Counted from the first letter of the stretch, positions 34,820 through 43,888 are shown. The stretch: 64,000 nucleotides of DNA from Shouchella tritolerans (GCF_025770735.1 NZ_JAODPB010000001.1:186001-250000); one strand, 5' to 3'. The notes: generated by a model not told the origin, from the letters alone. Made by a program: numbers and translations.

Positions 34820-36028
34820 TTATATTTTATCAAGCGCTTGCGATAAGTCGTCTCTTATATCTTCATATTCTTCAATTCCGACAGAAAACCTTATCATGCC
34901 ATCTGTAATGCCGCCTTTTTCACGTTCTTCTCTTGGCAATAAATTGTGTGTCATCGATGCTGGATGGGTAATGGTACTTGCATACCCGCCTAAACTGACA
35001 GCCATCTTGTTTAATTTTACATTTGAAATTAAGCCAAGCCCGCCATTCATACCATCCTTAAGTTCAAAACAAATCATGCCACCGCCACCAGTCATTTGTT
35101 TAGTAGCCAGTTTGTATTGAGGATGACTTTCAGAAAATGGATAAAACACTTGTCTAATTTTCGGGTGTGTCTCTAGAAATTGAGCTAATTTCAAAGCATT
35201 TTCGTTATGCTTTTTCATCCTTAACCCAAGGGTTCGAATCCCTCTACATAGAAGCCACGCTCCAAAAGGGTCTAGGTGTGGACCATGGAAAGAATATTTA
35301 TGGCGAACTTTATCGATCAACTCTGTTGAACCGGCACATACGCCAGCTACAACATCAGAGTGCCCACCTAAATACTTTGTGGCAGAATGGACAACGATAT
35401 CCGCCCCATGCTTCAGCGGTTTTTGATTATAAGGTGTAGCAAATGTTGAATCGACTACAAAGACTGCGTCGCTTTGTTCATGAACGAGTGCAGCTACTTT
35501 AGAAATATCTACTAAACTTAAAGTTGGGTTGGCTGGGGTTTCAGCAAAAACTAACTTTGTATTCGGTTGAATCGCCTGTTTGTAGTTATTGATGTCACTA
35601 GAATCAATAAACGTGACATCAACAGATAATTGCTCTGCTAAAGACTCATGTAATATTTTCGTTTCAGAGTAACAGTTATGAACAGCGATAAAATGATCTC
35701 CTGGATTTAAAAACGCATGTGTAATCATGGAGATAGCACCTAATCCAGAAGAAGCACATAGCGCATCGTCTGCTTCTTCTAGTGCAGCGATCAAAGCTTC
35801 TAACTCACGTTCATTCCTGCTTCCCCACCTTCCATAAAATTCATCTGCCTTAATGTCTGCTGCACGAACCGCGCCTTCTGAAGTAGTCGGGAATTCAAAA
35901 GCAGTGGACTGACAAATAGGAGGACTTAAATGACCTGATTTATTCCAGTGATCCCCTCCGTGTGTACAGGCTGTTTGAAATCCTAAACGATTTTTGTTTG
36001 TTTCTGTTCCAGTAGCGATAGGTTTCAT
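34820..36028 (-). CDS. Cys/Met metabolism PLP-dependent enzyme (gamma-family lyase or synthase)
   Basis: 402 residues, fold-type I PLP enzyme of the cystathionine gamma-synthase/gamma-lyase/methionine gamma-lyase family. The Schiff-base lysine is Lys218 in HSATKYLGGHSD; the PLP-phosphate loop is SSGLGAIS, and the conserved Asp lies in FVVDSTFATPY. The usual YxRxxNPT segment is altered to Y65GRWGSRNERELE, so specificity probably differs from standard family members. It could eliminate or replace the gamma substituent of a homoserine or methionine derivative. The start is ATG 36028 with AAGGAG upstream. It is between the B3/B4 gene and the desaturase gene, in the same direction. Confidence 0.87.
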   Translation of the reverse strand: MKPIATGTETNKNRLGFQTACTHGGDHWNKSGHLSPPICQSTAFEFPTTSEGAVRAADIKADEFYGRWGSRNERELEALIAALEEADDALCASSGLGAISMITHAFLNPGDHFIAVHNCYSETKILHESLAEQLSVDVTFIDSSDINNYKQAIQPNTKLVFAETPANPTLSLVDISKVAALVHEQSDAVFVVDSTFATPYNQKPLKHGADIVVHSATKYLGGHSDVVAGVCAGSTELIDKVRHKYSFHGPHLDPFGAWLLCRGIRTLGLRMKKHNENALKLAQFLETHPKIRQVFYPFSESHPQYKLATKQMTGGGGMICFELKDGMNGGLGLISNVKLNKMAVSLGGYASTITHPASMTHNLLPREEREKGGITDGMIRFSVGIEEYEDIRDDLSQALDKI

Positions 36029-36094
36029 GATTTTTAGCTCCTTTTCAACTTTGGGATATAATCGATTTGTAACGCATCGGTCTTATCTAAATGT

Positions 36095-36802
36095 TCAAAG
36101 TTGGTACACCGGCTTTTGTTTATCCAAGCTGAAAAAATCGATTGTAACGTCATTTTTTGAGAAACGACTTATTAATTTAGATAGATCTGTTAACGCCAAT
36201 TCTGCTCTAGCATCGCCCCCTTGGATTTGGTCAACAAAAAAGATAACGTTTTTGGTCTTGTCCGTAATTTGAGTATGATCAGCATCCCGGTGGTTCCAAT
36301 AGACACATAAGATTGATCCTGCATCTGAATAGGCAACCACTTTTTCATCTATTCGTATAGGTTTATCACCGCCTATAGGAAGCATTTCTTCGCCTTTTCT
36401 CCCATACCTTAAAGAAATACTTCCGGTAATTTGGTCGAGATCATATCCTCCCATGCACAAACAATGCTTTAAAGATACAGCATTGTAGGCATCTACCAAC
36501 TTATTGATACCGAACACCTTTTTTCCTTTAGAGACTCTTTTATATAAACTTTCAAATGAACACAATACTTTGCTCGGTTTAACTCCCATATCACTGTAAA
36601 CAGATCTCCAGTTTTGTATCTCACTCTTTGCTAACGAGTCATCTGTGTCTTCCTGCTGATAAACGGCATGATTCATGTACCTTTCGAGTTCCTCCGATTT
36701 GTCTGTTTTTGTATCAATCCCTTTTACCGCCAATCCAGAAATGGTTACGTCTGGGTAGCTTTTGAGCACTTCATCCGAAATAGCGATCTCTAAGTTAGCC
36801 AA
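36095..36802 (-). CDS. B3/B4 tRNA-binding-domain protein
   Basis: 235 residues matching the stand-alone B3/B4 domain family, related to the editing domain of the phenylalanyl-tRNA synthetase beta chain: NWRSVYSDMGVKPSKVLCSFESLYKRV and DAYNAVSLKHCLCMGGYDLDQI, then DAGSILCVYWNHRDADHTQIT. Stand-alone copies are suspected of clearing mischarged tRNA, but this is not established for most. GGAGG is eight bases before TTG 36802, which I take as start; ATG 36817 contains that site itself. It heads a minus-strand operon with the PLP enzyme and desaturase. AT-rich. Confidence 0.78.
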   Translation of the reverse strand: MANLEIAISDEVLKSYPDVTISGLAVKGIDTKTDKSEELERYMNHAVYQQEDTDDSLAKSEIQNWRSVYSDMGVKPSKVLCSFESLYKRVSKGKKVFGINKLVDAYNAVSLKHCLCMGGYDLDQITGSISLRYGRKGEEMLPIGGDKPIRIDEKVVAYSDAGSILCVYWNHRDADHTQITDKTKNVIFFVDQIQGGDARAELALTDLSKLISRFSKNDVTIDFFSLDKQKPVYQL

Positions 36803-36908
36803 CGCGTTGTCCTCCATTTTCAGTAAGTTATCTTAGCTTGGGTAGACTATTACTAATTTATTAAAATGTCATATAGTTCTATCTTCTATCATTCTAGTAT
36901 TTATTAGG

Positions 36909-36936
36909 TATAACAGTATAGTTTGATGTATAACAG
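36909..36936 (+). promoter_or_regulatory. Tandem TATAACAG repeat, probable MocR operator (copy 1)
   Basis: TATAACAG at 36909-36916 and 36929-36936, start to start exactly 20 bp, upstream of the B3/B4 operon. The same pair with the same spacing is found before the MocR gene. Direct repeats spaced by whole helical turns are usual for MocR regulators. Confidence 0.55.
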
Positions 36937-36971
36937 TTAAACGTTCCTTTTTCATTTACCTGGGTGCGTCA

Positions 36972-37009
36972 AAAAAAGCCATTCCAGTGACTGAAAGTCT
37001 CAGAATGAC
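36972..37009 (-). terminator. Terminator of the MocR gene
   Basis: On the minus strand GTCATTC (37009-37003) pairs with GAATGGC (36984-36978), followed by TTTTTTT. Confidence 0.75.
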
Positions 37010-37013
37010 TTGG

Positions 37014-38489
37014 TTAAACAAGAGGCACTTTTGATTCTTCATTTCGTTCTTCAAGAAAAGCGGTAAATATTTTACAAAGAGTCTTGATACCTGTTTCTAA
37101 TAATTGATCATCAACAGCAGCAAAACACAACCGCAGATGATGCATGGCAGGTTCTTTAGGGTAGCAAGCAGATCCAGGGAGAAAGGAGATTCCAAATTTC
37201 TTTGCTTCAAACAGCATTTCAGTGGTATCAACCCAAGGAGGAAAAGATATCCAAATATTTACCCCGCCTTTTGGGACAATCCACTTTACTTCCTTCGGAG
37301 CATACACAGTAAGAAGGTCGATAACGCGATCCCTTCTCAACTTTAAAGCGATTCGCAGCTTTTTTATATGTTCTTTCATTCGATTCGAACGTAAAAAGGA
37401 CAGTACCGCCTTTTGGTTTAACAGAGGAGTACCTAAATCTGTGATGGTCTTGGCTGCTATGATTCTGTTGAGATTCGTACCTGAAGTAGCCATCATCCCA
37501 ATTCGACACCCTGGAGACAGCGTTTTGCTTAATCCTTTTAAATAAATTACATGTCCATACTCATCTAGGCTTTTTATAGGCAATGGGGGTTTACCGTCAA
37601 AATAAATTTCACTCCAAGAATCGTCTTCAATAAGAATAATCTCGTTCGATTGCGCAAAATCAAGCAGTAGTTGCCGCCGCTTTTTACTGAGCAATGTTCC
37701 AGTAGGGTTTTGAAAAGATGGGATTGTATAAATCAACTTTGGTTTATTTTTCAATGATGGCAGTAAGTCCACTCTCATCCCGTTCTCGTCGACAGGAATC
37801 GATACAATCGTTGCACCTCTCCCTCTGAATACATCAATTGCTGCCGAATAAGTAGGAGTCTCTGTAACAACAATATCTCCTGGACCAACGAAACTACGGG
37901 CAACAATATCAATGCCTTGTTGAACGCCGCTAGTAATGACAATATCGTCCGGTTCGATTGCTATCTTTAAATGTTTTAAATAAGCAGACATTTCTTTCCT
38001 TAGTGTGATGTCTCCTCTTCCTTCTCCATAAGTAGAAAGTATATAAGGTTCCTCAGAAAGGATTTTTATTGTTTCTTTTATAAGGTAACGGTTCGGAAGT
38101 AAGTTCGGCCATATCTTAGAGGAGGAAAACTGGATTTCCTCTTTTCCTGCATTAAATTGCATATACTGAGCACGTGGCAAGTAATCTGTAACCGTTAATT
38201 GCCAATCATAAGATAGCTGCTTTTTTTCATCCTCGGTTTGGGTTGTCCCACTATTTTTGCGGACAAACGTTCCTTTTCCTTGGATTTTTTCAATCAACCC
38301 TTGTTTTTCTAAATGGTTATAGGCTTTATTTGCAGTCATAAGACTAACTCCAGTTTTTTCTGCTAGTTTACGAACAGATGGTAACTTGCTTCCTTCTTCT
38401 AGCAGGTTGGAGCGAATCCGGTCAGCAATGTTGTCTTGAATTTGTTGAGCAATCGGTATTTCAGAATGCCGATTTATTTCTATTTTCAA
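37014..38489 (-). CDS. MocR-type (GntR/aminotransferase) transcriptional regulator
   Basis: 491 residues. An N-terminal winged helix-turn-helix of the GntR class spans about 1-75 (KLPSVRKLAEKTGVSLMTANKAY, then GLIEKIQGKGTFV). A class I aminotransferase-like effector domain follows, with ITSGVQQGIDIVARSFVGPGD, ETPTYSAAIDVF, and the PLP lysine in YLKGLSKTLSPGCRIG. Such proteins sense PLP together with an amino acid or amine. TTG 38489 lies seven bases after GGAGG and is the start. It diverges from azlCD and precedes the B3/B4 operon, and the tandem TATAACAG sites in both intergenic regions suggest it controls this island. Confidence 0.9.
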   Translation of the reverse strand: MKIEINRHSEIPIAQQIQDNIADRIRSNLLEEGSKLPSVRKLAEKTGVSLMTANKAYNHLEKQGLIEKIQGKGTFVRKNSGTTQTEDEKKQLSYDWQLTVTDYLPRAQYMQFNAGKEEIQFSSSKIWPNLLPNRYLIKETIKILSEEPYILSTYGEGRGDITLRKEMSAYLKHLKIAIEPDDIVITSGVQQGIDIVARSFVGPGDIVVTETPTYSAAIDVFRGRGATIVSIPVDENGMRVDLLPSLKNKPKLIYTIPSFQNPTGTLLSKKRRQLLLDFAQSNEIILIEDDSWSEIYFDGKPPLPIKSLDEYGHVIYLKGLSKTLSPGCRIGMMATSGTNLNRIIAAKTITDLGTPLLNQKAVLSFLRSNRMKEHIKKLRIALKLRRDRVIDLLTVYAPKEVKWIVPKGGVNIWISFPPWVDTTEMLFEAKKFGISFLPGSACYPKEPAMHHLRLCFAAVDDQLLETGIKTLCKIFTAFLEERNEESKVPLV

Positions 38490-38503
38490 AAAAACACCTC
38501 CAT

Positions 38504-38531
38504 CTGTTATGTATGTTCATTTACTGTTATA
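38504..38531 (-). promoter_or_regulatory. Tandem TATAACAG repeat, probable MocR operator (copy 2)
   Basis: On the minus strand TATAACAG (38531-38524) and CATAACAG (38511-38504), start to start 20 bp, in the divergent MocR/azlC promoter region. A further TATAACAA lies on the plus strand at 38570-38577. Confidence 0.55.
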
Positions 38532-38606
38532 CGGCTTTATTCTAATATTAGTTTAAATGAATTGTAACATATAACAATTGACAGGTGGAGGAAGTGGAGG
38601 GCGAAA

Positions 38607-39338
38607 ATGAAGGCGGAAACAAAAGAAAATCCCTGGCAGTCAACAGATAAAAAAGCAGCATTTATGGATGGCGTCTATGCTTGCGTGCCTACATTGTTAG
38701 GCTATTTAAGTATTGGTTTTGCAGCAGGGGTCGTTGCAAAAACGGCGGGTTTAAGTGTGCTTGAAATTACATTGATGTCGTTACTTCTCTATGCGGGTTC
38801 TGCACAATTTATTGCTGCAAGCATGATTGGAGCTTCCTTTTCAGTCATTGCCATTGCGATTACGATTTTCTTTATAAACATTCGCCATTTGCTAATGACT
38901 GCTGCTTTAGCACCTTATTTAAAGAACCTTTCTATCGGGAAGAATATATTGATTGGCGCACAAGTAACAGACGAAACATTTGGCGTAGCAGCCAACAGTT
39001 TACCAACTATGAACGGAAACCGGTTTTATTGGATGCTCGGGTTAAATGTAACTGCTTATATTAATTGGGTATTAGCAAATGTGCTAGGAGGGCTATTTGG
39101 TGAAATGGTCACGGATACAAGCGCATTAGGAATCGATTTTGCTTTGCCTGCCATGTTTGCGGGTCTATTAGTATTGCAAATGATCAGTCGTTCGAAATAT
39201 GCCATTGATCTAACTGTAGCCTTGATTGCAATCGTATTGGTAATTGGTGTTCATTACTTGATCCCAGGAAGCTGGTCGGTCATTATCGCTACGTTGATTG
39301 CGACTACTATCGGGATGGTGATAAAACAATGGAAATAA
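38607..39338 (+). CDS. azlC: Branched-chain amino acid (analogue) exporter, large subunit AzlC
   Basis: 243 residues, seven or eight membrane helices. Family features: FMDGVYACVPTLLGYLSIGF near the N-terminus, LLYAGSAQFIAASM and the INIRHLLM motif. AzlC with AzlD exports branched-chain amino acids and the toxic analogue 4-azaleucine. The start is ATG 38607 with GGAGGG upstream. It diverges from the MocR regulator gene and overlaps azlD by 10 bp. Confidence 0.92.
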   Translation: MKAETKENPWQSTDKKAAFMDGVYACVPTLLGYLSIGFAAGVVAKTAGLSVLEITLMSLLLYAGSAQFIAASMIGASFSVIAIAITIFFINIRHLLMTAALAPYLKNLSIGKNILIGAQVTDETFGVAANSLPTMNGNRFYWMLGLNVTAYINWVLANVLGGLFGEMVTDTSALGIDFALPAMFAGLLVLQMISRSKYAIDLTVALIAIVLVIGVHYLIPGSWSVIIATLIATTIGMVIKQWK

Positions 39339-39658
39339 ATTCGTATATTTTATTGGTGATTATAGCAACAGCCCTTGTTACCTTTATTCCGCGAGTCCTT
39401 CCATTAGTTGTGCTTACTAGAATGGAGTTACCAGCGTGGTTTTTAAAATGGCTTGATTACGTGCCTATAGCGATTATTGCTGCATTACTAGGTCAAGAAA
39501 TCTTCATTAATCAAGAGGGGGATATGTCCTTTTCGTTGTATAATTTAAACATTATCGCCATTATACCGACTTTTTTAGTAGCGATCTTTTCCCGTAGCTT
39601 ATTAGCCACTGTTTTGTCAGGGGTGTTCACAATGATGGTAGTGCAATATCTTTTTTAG
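39329..39658 (+). CDS. azlD: Branched-chain amino acid exporter, small subunit AzlD
   Basis: 109 residues, four hydrophobic helices, with the family pattern ATALVTFIPRVLPLVVL and WLDYVPIAIIAALL. It forms the two-component exporter with AzlC, whose gene it overlaps, implying coupled translation. No good terminator follows within 50 bp. Confidence 0.92.
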   Translation: MEINSYILLVIIATALVTFIPRVLPLVVLTRMELPAWFLKWLDYVPIAIIAALLGQEIFINQEGDMSFSLYNLNIIAIIPTFLVAIFSRSLLATVLSGVFTMMVVQYLF

Positions 39659-39716
39659 TCTGTCGACTCATGATGAAGCATTTCAGTCACCATCCGAAGC
39701 ATGCTATTTTCTCCCA

Positions 39717-39745
39717 TTGACAATTGGACCATGTAAGCATAAACT
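39717..39745 (+). promoter_or_regulatory. Promoter of hutH
   Basis: TTGACA (39717-39722), 17-bp spacer, TAAACT (39740-39745). It predicts a leader of about 155 nt with an internal terminator-like hairpin. Confidence 0.75.
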
Positions 39746-39780
39746 GTATCCTAATAGTCGGAACTTTTGGAGAGGATCTT

Positions 39781-39878
39781 ATGGCGATGCCACAGAGGCT
39801 CAATTCAATACATCGCCTATGGCACAGAGGCTGCCGCTTTTTGAAATCACCGGATTTCAAAGCGGCAGCCTCTTTTTT
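39781..39878 (+). promoter_or_regulatory. Attenuator-like leader of hutH
   Basis: A first helix GGCGATG (39783-39789) with CATCGCC (39811-39817) is followed by a strong terminator: GAGGCTGCCGCTTT (39827-39840) with AAAGCGGCAGCCTC (39859-39872) and TTTTTT. The 10-mer CACAGAGGCT occurs twice (39791-39800, 39823-39832), so the first copy can compete for the 3' arm. The terminator stands between promoter and hutH, so read-through must be regulated. I do not see the spaced NAG triplets of a HutP site. Confidence 0.65.
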
Positions 39879-39909
39879 GTGGCCTTTAGTCTAATAGAGG
39901 GGTGAAGAT

Positions 39910-41412
39910 ATGGTTATTTTAACAGGGCGTTCGCTAACGCTGGATGACATGGAAGCGATTTTGTACAAAGGGGTGAAGGTAGGCTTAAGCCAATCGTGCA
40001 TCAACCAGATTGAAGCAAGCCGTCGGGCCGTTGAAAAGATCGTCCAAGACGGACGAACAGTGTATGGCATTAATACGGGTTTTGGAAAGTTCAGTGACGT
40101 TCAAGTTGCTGCTGGCGACACTGAGGAGCTTCAACGAAACTTGATCTTATCCCATGCATGTGGGGTAGGCAGCTATTTTTCAGATGAAATTTCCCAGGCA
40201 ATGATGGTGCTGCGGGCTAATGCACTTGCAAAAGGGTTCTCCGGCGTCCGGTTAGAAGTAGTTGAAATGTTGCTGGAGTTGATCAATAAAGAGGTCTATC
40301 CGTGCATTCCTGCACAAGGGTCGCTCGGTGCGAGCGGCGACTTGGCGCCATTATCCCATCTTGCCCTTGTGCTAATCGGAGAGGGTGAAGTCCGTTATCG
40401 TGGCGAGCGTATGAGTGCTGCATCGTGCTTTGCTAAACTCGGTATTCAACCCCTTACGCTACAAGCAAAAGAAGGGTTAGCCCTTATAAACGGTACGCAG
40501 GCGATGACGGCAGTTGGGGTTGTCGCTTACTTAGAAGCAGAAAACTTGGCGTACAAAGGGGAACAGATTGCTGCGATCACGATGGAAGGGCTTCATGGCA
40601 TTATGGATGCTTTCGATGAAGCGGTTCACGTTGCTAGAGGCTACCAAGAACAAATAGACGTTGCTGCACGGATGCGGGCCCATTTACAAGGGAGCAAATT
40701 AATTACCAAACAAGGGGAACAACGAGTGCAGGATGCCTATTCCCTTCGCTGCATTCCCCAAGTTCATGGCGCTGTTTGGCAAGCGCTCGGCTACGTGAAG
40801 GATAAGTTGCTTATTGAAATGAATGCGGCGACAGACAACCCTCTCTTGTTTGATGAAGGGGAAAAAGTGATTTCTGGCGGCAATTTTCATGGCGAGCCAA
40901 TTGCGTTTGCGATGGACTTTCTTTGCATTGCGATGGCGGAGCTTGGCAATATTGCGGAGCGCCGTGTCGAGCGACTCGTCAATCCACAGCTGAATGATTT
41001 GCCGCCATTTTTAAGCCCTGCTCCTGGGCTGCAGTCAGGGGCAATGATCATGCAGTATGTTGCAGCCTCCCTTGTTTCAGAAAACAAAACGTTGGCGCAC
41101 CCAGCAAGCGTTGACTCCATTCCTTCCTCGGCCAATCAAGAAGACCATGTCAGCATGGGGACCATTGCCGCTCGCCATGCTTTGCAGATTGTCGAAAATG
41201 TACGCCGCATATGCGCGATTGAAGCGATTTGTGCGCTGCAAGCTGTTGAATATCGGGGCATAGCGGCGATGGCTCCTGCCACGAAAGCCTTTTATGTCGA
41301 GGCTCGCCAAGTTGTACCAACGATTACGGCTGATCGAGTATTTGCCAAAGATATTGAAGCGATGGCACAGTGGCTTCACAATGGTGGAAAAGAAACAGCG
41401 GTGCTTAGTTAG
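39910..41412 (+). CDS. hutH: Histidine ammonia-lyase
   Basis: 500 residues; it deaminates histidine to urocanate, the first step of histidine use. The MIO cofactor arises from Ala141-Ser142-Gly143 in [18 protein letters not shown]. Other family segments are [20 protein letters not shown], and the late [15 protein letters not shown] 39910 follows GGGGTGAAG. Unusually, no hutU, hutI, hutG or hutM adjoins; the downstream gene is pdxK on the other strand. The upstream leader has a terminator, which suggests transcription attenuation. Confidence 0.96.
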   Translation: MVILTGRSLTLDDMEAILYKGVKVGLSQSCINQIEASRRAVEKIVQDGRTVYGINTGFGKFSDVQVAAGDTEELQRNLILSHACGVGSYFSDEISQAMMVLRANALAKGFSGVRLEVVEMLLELINKEVYPCIPAQGSLGASGDLAPLSHLALVLIGEGEVRYRGERMSAASCFAKLGIQPLTLQAKEGLALINGTQAMTAVGVVAYLEAENLAYKGEQIAAITMEGLHGIMDAFDEAVHVARGYQEQIDVAARMRAHLQGSKLITKQGEQRVQDAYSLRCIPQVHGAVWQALGYVKDKLLIEMNAATDNPLLFDEGEKVISGGNFHGEPIAFAMDFLCIAMAELGNIAERRVERLVNPQLNDLPPFLSPAPGLQSGAMIMQYVAASLVSENKTLAHPASVDSIPSSANQEDHVSMGTIAARHALQIVENVRRICAIEAICALQAVEYRGIAAMAPATKAFYVEARQVVPTITADRVFAKDIEAMAQWLHNGGKETAVLS

Positions 41413-41417
41413 TAGGC

Positions 41418-41450
41418 AAAAAAAAGAAGCAGGTGATAGAAGCCTGCTTC
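41418..41450. terminator. Terminator between hutH and pdxK
   Basis: GAAGCAGG (41426-41433) pairs with CCTGCTTC (41443-41450). The A-run before it is a T-run for pdxK, and TTGCTT follows on the plus strand. Confidence 0.8.
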
Positions 41451-41469
41451 TTGCTTAGTAGAGACCGAT

Positions 41470-42282
41470 TTAGTTTTGTTTTTCATGGCGGTAGGCGCCG
41501 TGGGCAACCGAACCAACGTATTCGTTTAGTCTGCTGCCGTGCTTAATCGCAGCAGTGACAAAGTCTTTCGCTGTGTGGATCGCTTCCTCAACCGATTTGC
41601 CTTTTGCCAGCGTAGCGGTGATTGCTGCAGCAAACGTGCAGCCTGCGCCGTGCGTGTAGGTCGTATCGATTTCTGGATTTTCTAGCAATGTGAAAGACTG
41701 GCCATCATACCAAACATCAACCGCTTGCGGGTGGTTTAGCTTGCTTCCTCCCTTAATGACTACATGGTCTGCACCTAGTTGGTGAATCGTTTGCGCAGCT
41801 TGTTTAACATCATCGAGCGTTTCAATACGTTGCCCAGAAAGCTGCGTGGCTTCAAACAAGTTTGGCGTAACGACAAATGCTTTTGGCACGAGGACATCGC
41901 GTAGGCATGCATCTGTTTCTGGGTTAAGCGCCTCATCCGCACCTTTGCAAACCATCACTGGATCGACAACAAGCTTGCTAACGCCGTATTCCTCAATTTT
42001 GTTGGCAACGAGCTCAATGATTTTAATTGATCCAAGCATTCCTGTTTTAACAGCATCAGCGCCAATGCCTTTTAGCACTGTGTCTATTTGTTTGCCGACG
42101 AGTGTTGCATCTTGAGGGAATACTTCATGGGCCCAGTTTTCAAACGGATTTTGAGCAACAACAGTCGTCAAGGCATTCATGCCATAAACGCCAAGTTCTT
42201 GAAATGTCTTCAAGTCCGCTTGGATGCCGGCACCTCCGCTTGTATCTGAGCCGGCAATCGTTAACGCTTTATAACGTTCCAT
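41470..42282 (-). CDS. pdxK: Pyridoxal/pyridoxine kinase, ThiD-like type
   Basis: 270 residues, ribokinase-fold kinase. TIAGSDTSGGAGIQADLKTF is at the N-terminus, with DPVMVCKGADEAL and the catalytic anion-hole TYTHGAGCTFAAA region near residue 205. The sequence resembles the B. subtilis PdxK (YwdB) subgroup more than the HMP kinase ThiD, for example MVCKG, VTPNLFEATQLSG and LNEYVG near the C-terminus. The role is B6 vitamer salvage. ATG 42282 has GGAGAG upstream. In B. subtilis the gene lies in the ywd region with ung, ywdI, ywdK and gerQ, all of which follow here. Confidence 0.87.
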   Translation of the reverse strand: MERYKALTIAGSDTSGGAGIQADLKTFQELGVYGMNALTTVVAQNPFENWAHEVFPQDATLVGKQIDTVLKGIGADAVKTGMLGSIKIIELVANKIEEYGVSKLVVDPVMVCKGADEALNPETDACLRDVLVPKAFVVTPNLFEATQLSGQRIETLDDVKQAAQTIHQLGADHVVIKGGSKLNHPQAVDVWYDGQSFTLLENPEIDTTYTHGAGCTFAAAITATLAKGKSVEEAIHTAKDFVTAAIKHGSRLNEYVGSVAHGAYRHEKQN

Positions 42283-42475
42283 TTTTCTCTCTCCTTCCTT
42301 GTCCGTGCTTTCCATTATACTAAAGCATGGGCATCCTTAAAAGCAGCGGCGCCTTTGGAAATGATTTCCCTTTACTAAGAATAGACCTCTGTAAAAAATG
42401 TAATAGCCTGGAGAGGGATAGTTGTGTATAATGATTCATGTTATCTTATTCTTATCCATTTCGGAGGTCCTAATA

Positions 42476-43834
42476 ATGGGAACGAAAGTAAATGTAAAAA
42501 ATACACTGCTGTTTGTGCTGCCGTCACTGATTGGCATTTTGTTGTTTATGACACCTTTTACAGTGGTCGAAGAAGGCGAAACGAGTGTCAAGCTGCCTGT
42601 AGCCCTTGCCGCCGATTGGCTAATGGCGCTCCTTACGGTGGACACCATTATTTTGATCACTGTCATAGCGATGGTGATTTCTGGGCTCTTATCGATTGTT
42701 TTTTCCGTTCTAAAAAAGAGAGGCAACGGGATTAACCCACTTTGGGATGGCGTTTTCGCAACCACTCCTGGGTGGCTCGTCGTTCGCGCCATCGGAGCTA
42801 TTTTAGGAGTGATGGTGTACTTCCAAATCGGGCCCCAATTCCTAATCTCTGGCGACACCGGCCAAGTATTGTTGAACGATCTATTGCCGTTTTTGTTTAC
42901 CATTTTTTTATTTGCTGGAATGCTGTTGCCGCTTTTGCTTAACTTTGGGCTGATGGAGTTTGTTGGCTCTTTGTTGAAAAACTTCATGCGCCCGTTATTC
43001 CGCTTGCCTGGGCGAGCATCGATTGACTGTATTGCGTCTTGGATTGGCGATGGAACAGTAGGCGTCATGCTTTCGAACCAGCAGTACGAGTCCGGGAAGT
43101 ATACGCAAAGGGAAGCGGCAATTGTTGCTTCGGCATTCTCTGTTGTTTCGATTACATTTAGTATTTATATTTTATCGCAGCTCGGCATTAGCCACTTGTT
43201 TTGGCAGTTTTTCTTTACCTTGTTTGTTGCTGGTTTTTTTGCAGCGATCATCATGCCACGAATTCCGCCGCTTTCCTGGAAACAAGACACGTACATCGAT
43301 GGCTCTCCAGGAAAACAAGAACCGAAAGTCAAAGGCGTTTGGAAGCATGGCTTTAATGAAGCAATCAGCAGAGCAGCAACGAGCGCTAAAAGTGGCGGTA
43401 ACATGAAAAACGGCTTCAAAAATGTGTTGGATCTCTGGTTTGGTGTGTTGCCTGTCGTTATGACAATTGGGACGCTTGCTGCCGCAGTCGCGACCTACAC
43501 GCCACTGTTTGAATGGCTGGCTGTGCCTTTTATTCCCGTCCTTGAATGGATGAATGTGCCACAGGCCGCCGAGGCAAGCAAAACGATTTTAGTTGGTTTT
43601 GCTGATATGCTGTTGCCGACAGTCCTTGCAGAACCGTTTGGCATCACTAACGAATTTACACTATTTGTGATCGGCACACTGTCTGTCTCGCAGCTCATTT
43701 ATATGTCAGAAACAGGAGGCGTCTTAATCGCTTCCAAAATTCCTGTCAGTTTTTTCGATTGTGTGTTGCTGTTTTTAATACGCACAATCATTACATTGCC
43801 GATTATTGTACTCATGGCCCATCTCCTGCTTTAA
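42476..43834 (+). CDS. YjiH-type nucleoside-recognition (Gate) membrane protein
   Basis: 452 residues with about ten hydrophobic segments and two Gate-like halves: DCIASWIGDGTVGVMLSNQQYESGKY-type region near residue 190, with a second half from about 320. Proteins of this kind resemble YjiH and the SpoVV/YlbJ-like Gate family; the transported compound is unknown. I choose ATG 42476 with GGAGG eight bases upstream. A TATAAT (42427-42432) is a likely -10 without a clear -35. A terminator follows. Confidence 0.78.
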   Translation: MGTKVNVKNTLLFVLPSLIGILLFMTPFTVVEEGETSVKLPVALAADWLMALLTVDTIILITVIAMVISGLLSIVFSVLKKRGNGINPLWDGVFATTPGWLVVRAIGAILGVMVYFQIGPQFLISGDTGQVLLNDLLPFLFTIFLFAGMLLPLLLNFGLMEFVGSLLKNFMRPLFRLPGRASIDCIASWIGDGTVGVMLSNQQYESGKYTQREAAIVASAFSVVSITFSIYILSQLGISHLFWQFFFTLFVAGFFAAIIMPRIPPLSWKQDTYIDGSPGKQEPKVKGVWKHGFNEAISRAATSAKSGGNMKNGFKNVLDLWFGVLPVVMTIGTLAAAVATYTPLFEWLAVPFIPVLEWMNVPQAAEASKTILVGFADMLLPTVLAEPFGITNEFTLFVIGTLSVSQLIYMSETGGVLIASKIPVSFFDCVLLFLIRTIITLPIIVLMAHLLL

Positions 43835-43856
43835 AACCACTCAAACTGATCGTATG

Positions 43857-43884
43857 ACCAGCGGAATTCTCCCGCTGGTTTTTG
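43857..43884 (+). terminator. Terminator after the YjiH-type gene
   Basis: ACCAGCGG (43857-43864) pairs with CCGCTGGT (43872-43879), followed by TTTTG. Confidence 0.8.
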
Positions 43885-43888
43885 CTGT

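Noticed and set aside
39781-39878. HutP binding site in the hutH leader
   Set aside because: The NAG triplets with 4-nt spacing are not seen, so only a generic attenuator is claimed.
42436-43068. 210-codon minus-strand frame over the YjiH-type gene
   Set aside because: Low-complexity Ser/Thr/Pro/Asn content typical of antisense to a membrane protein gene.
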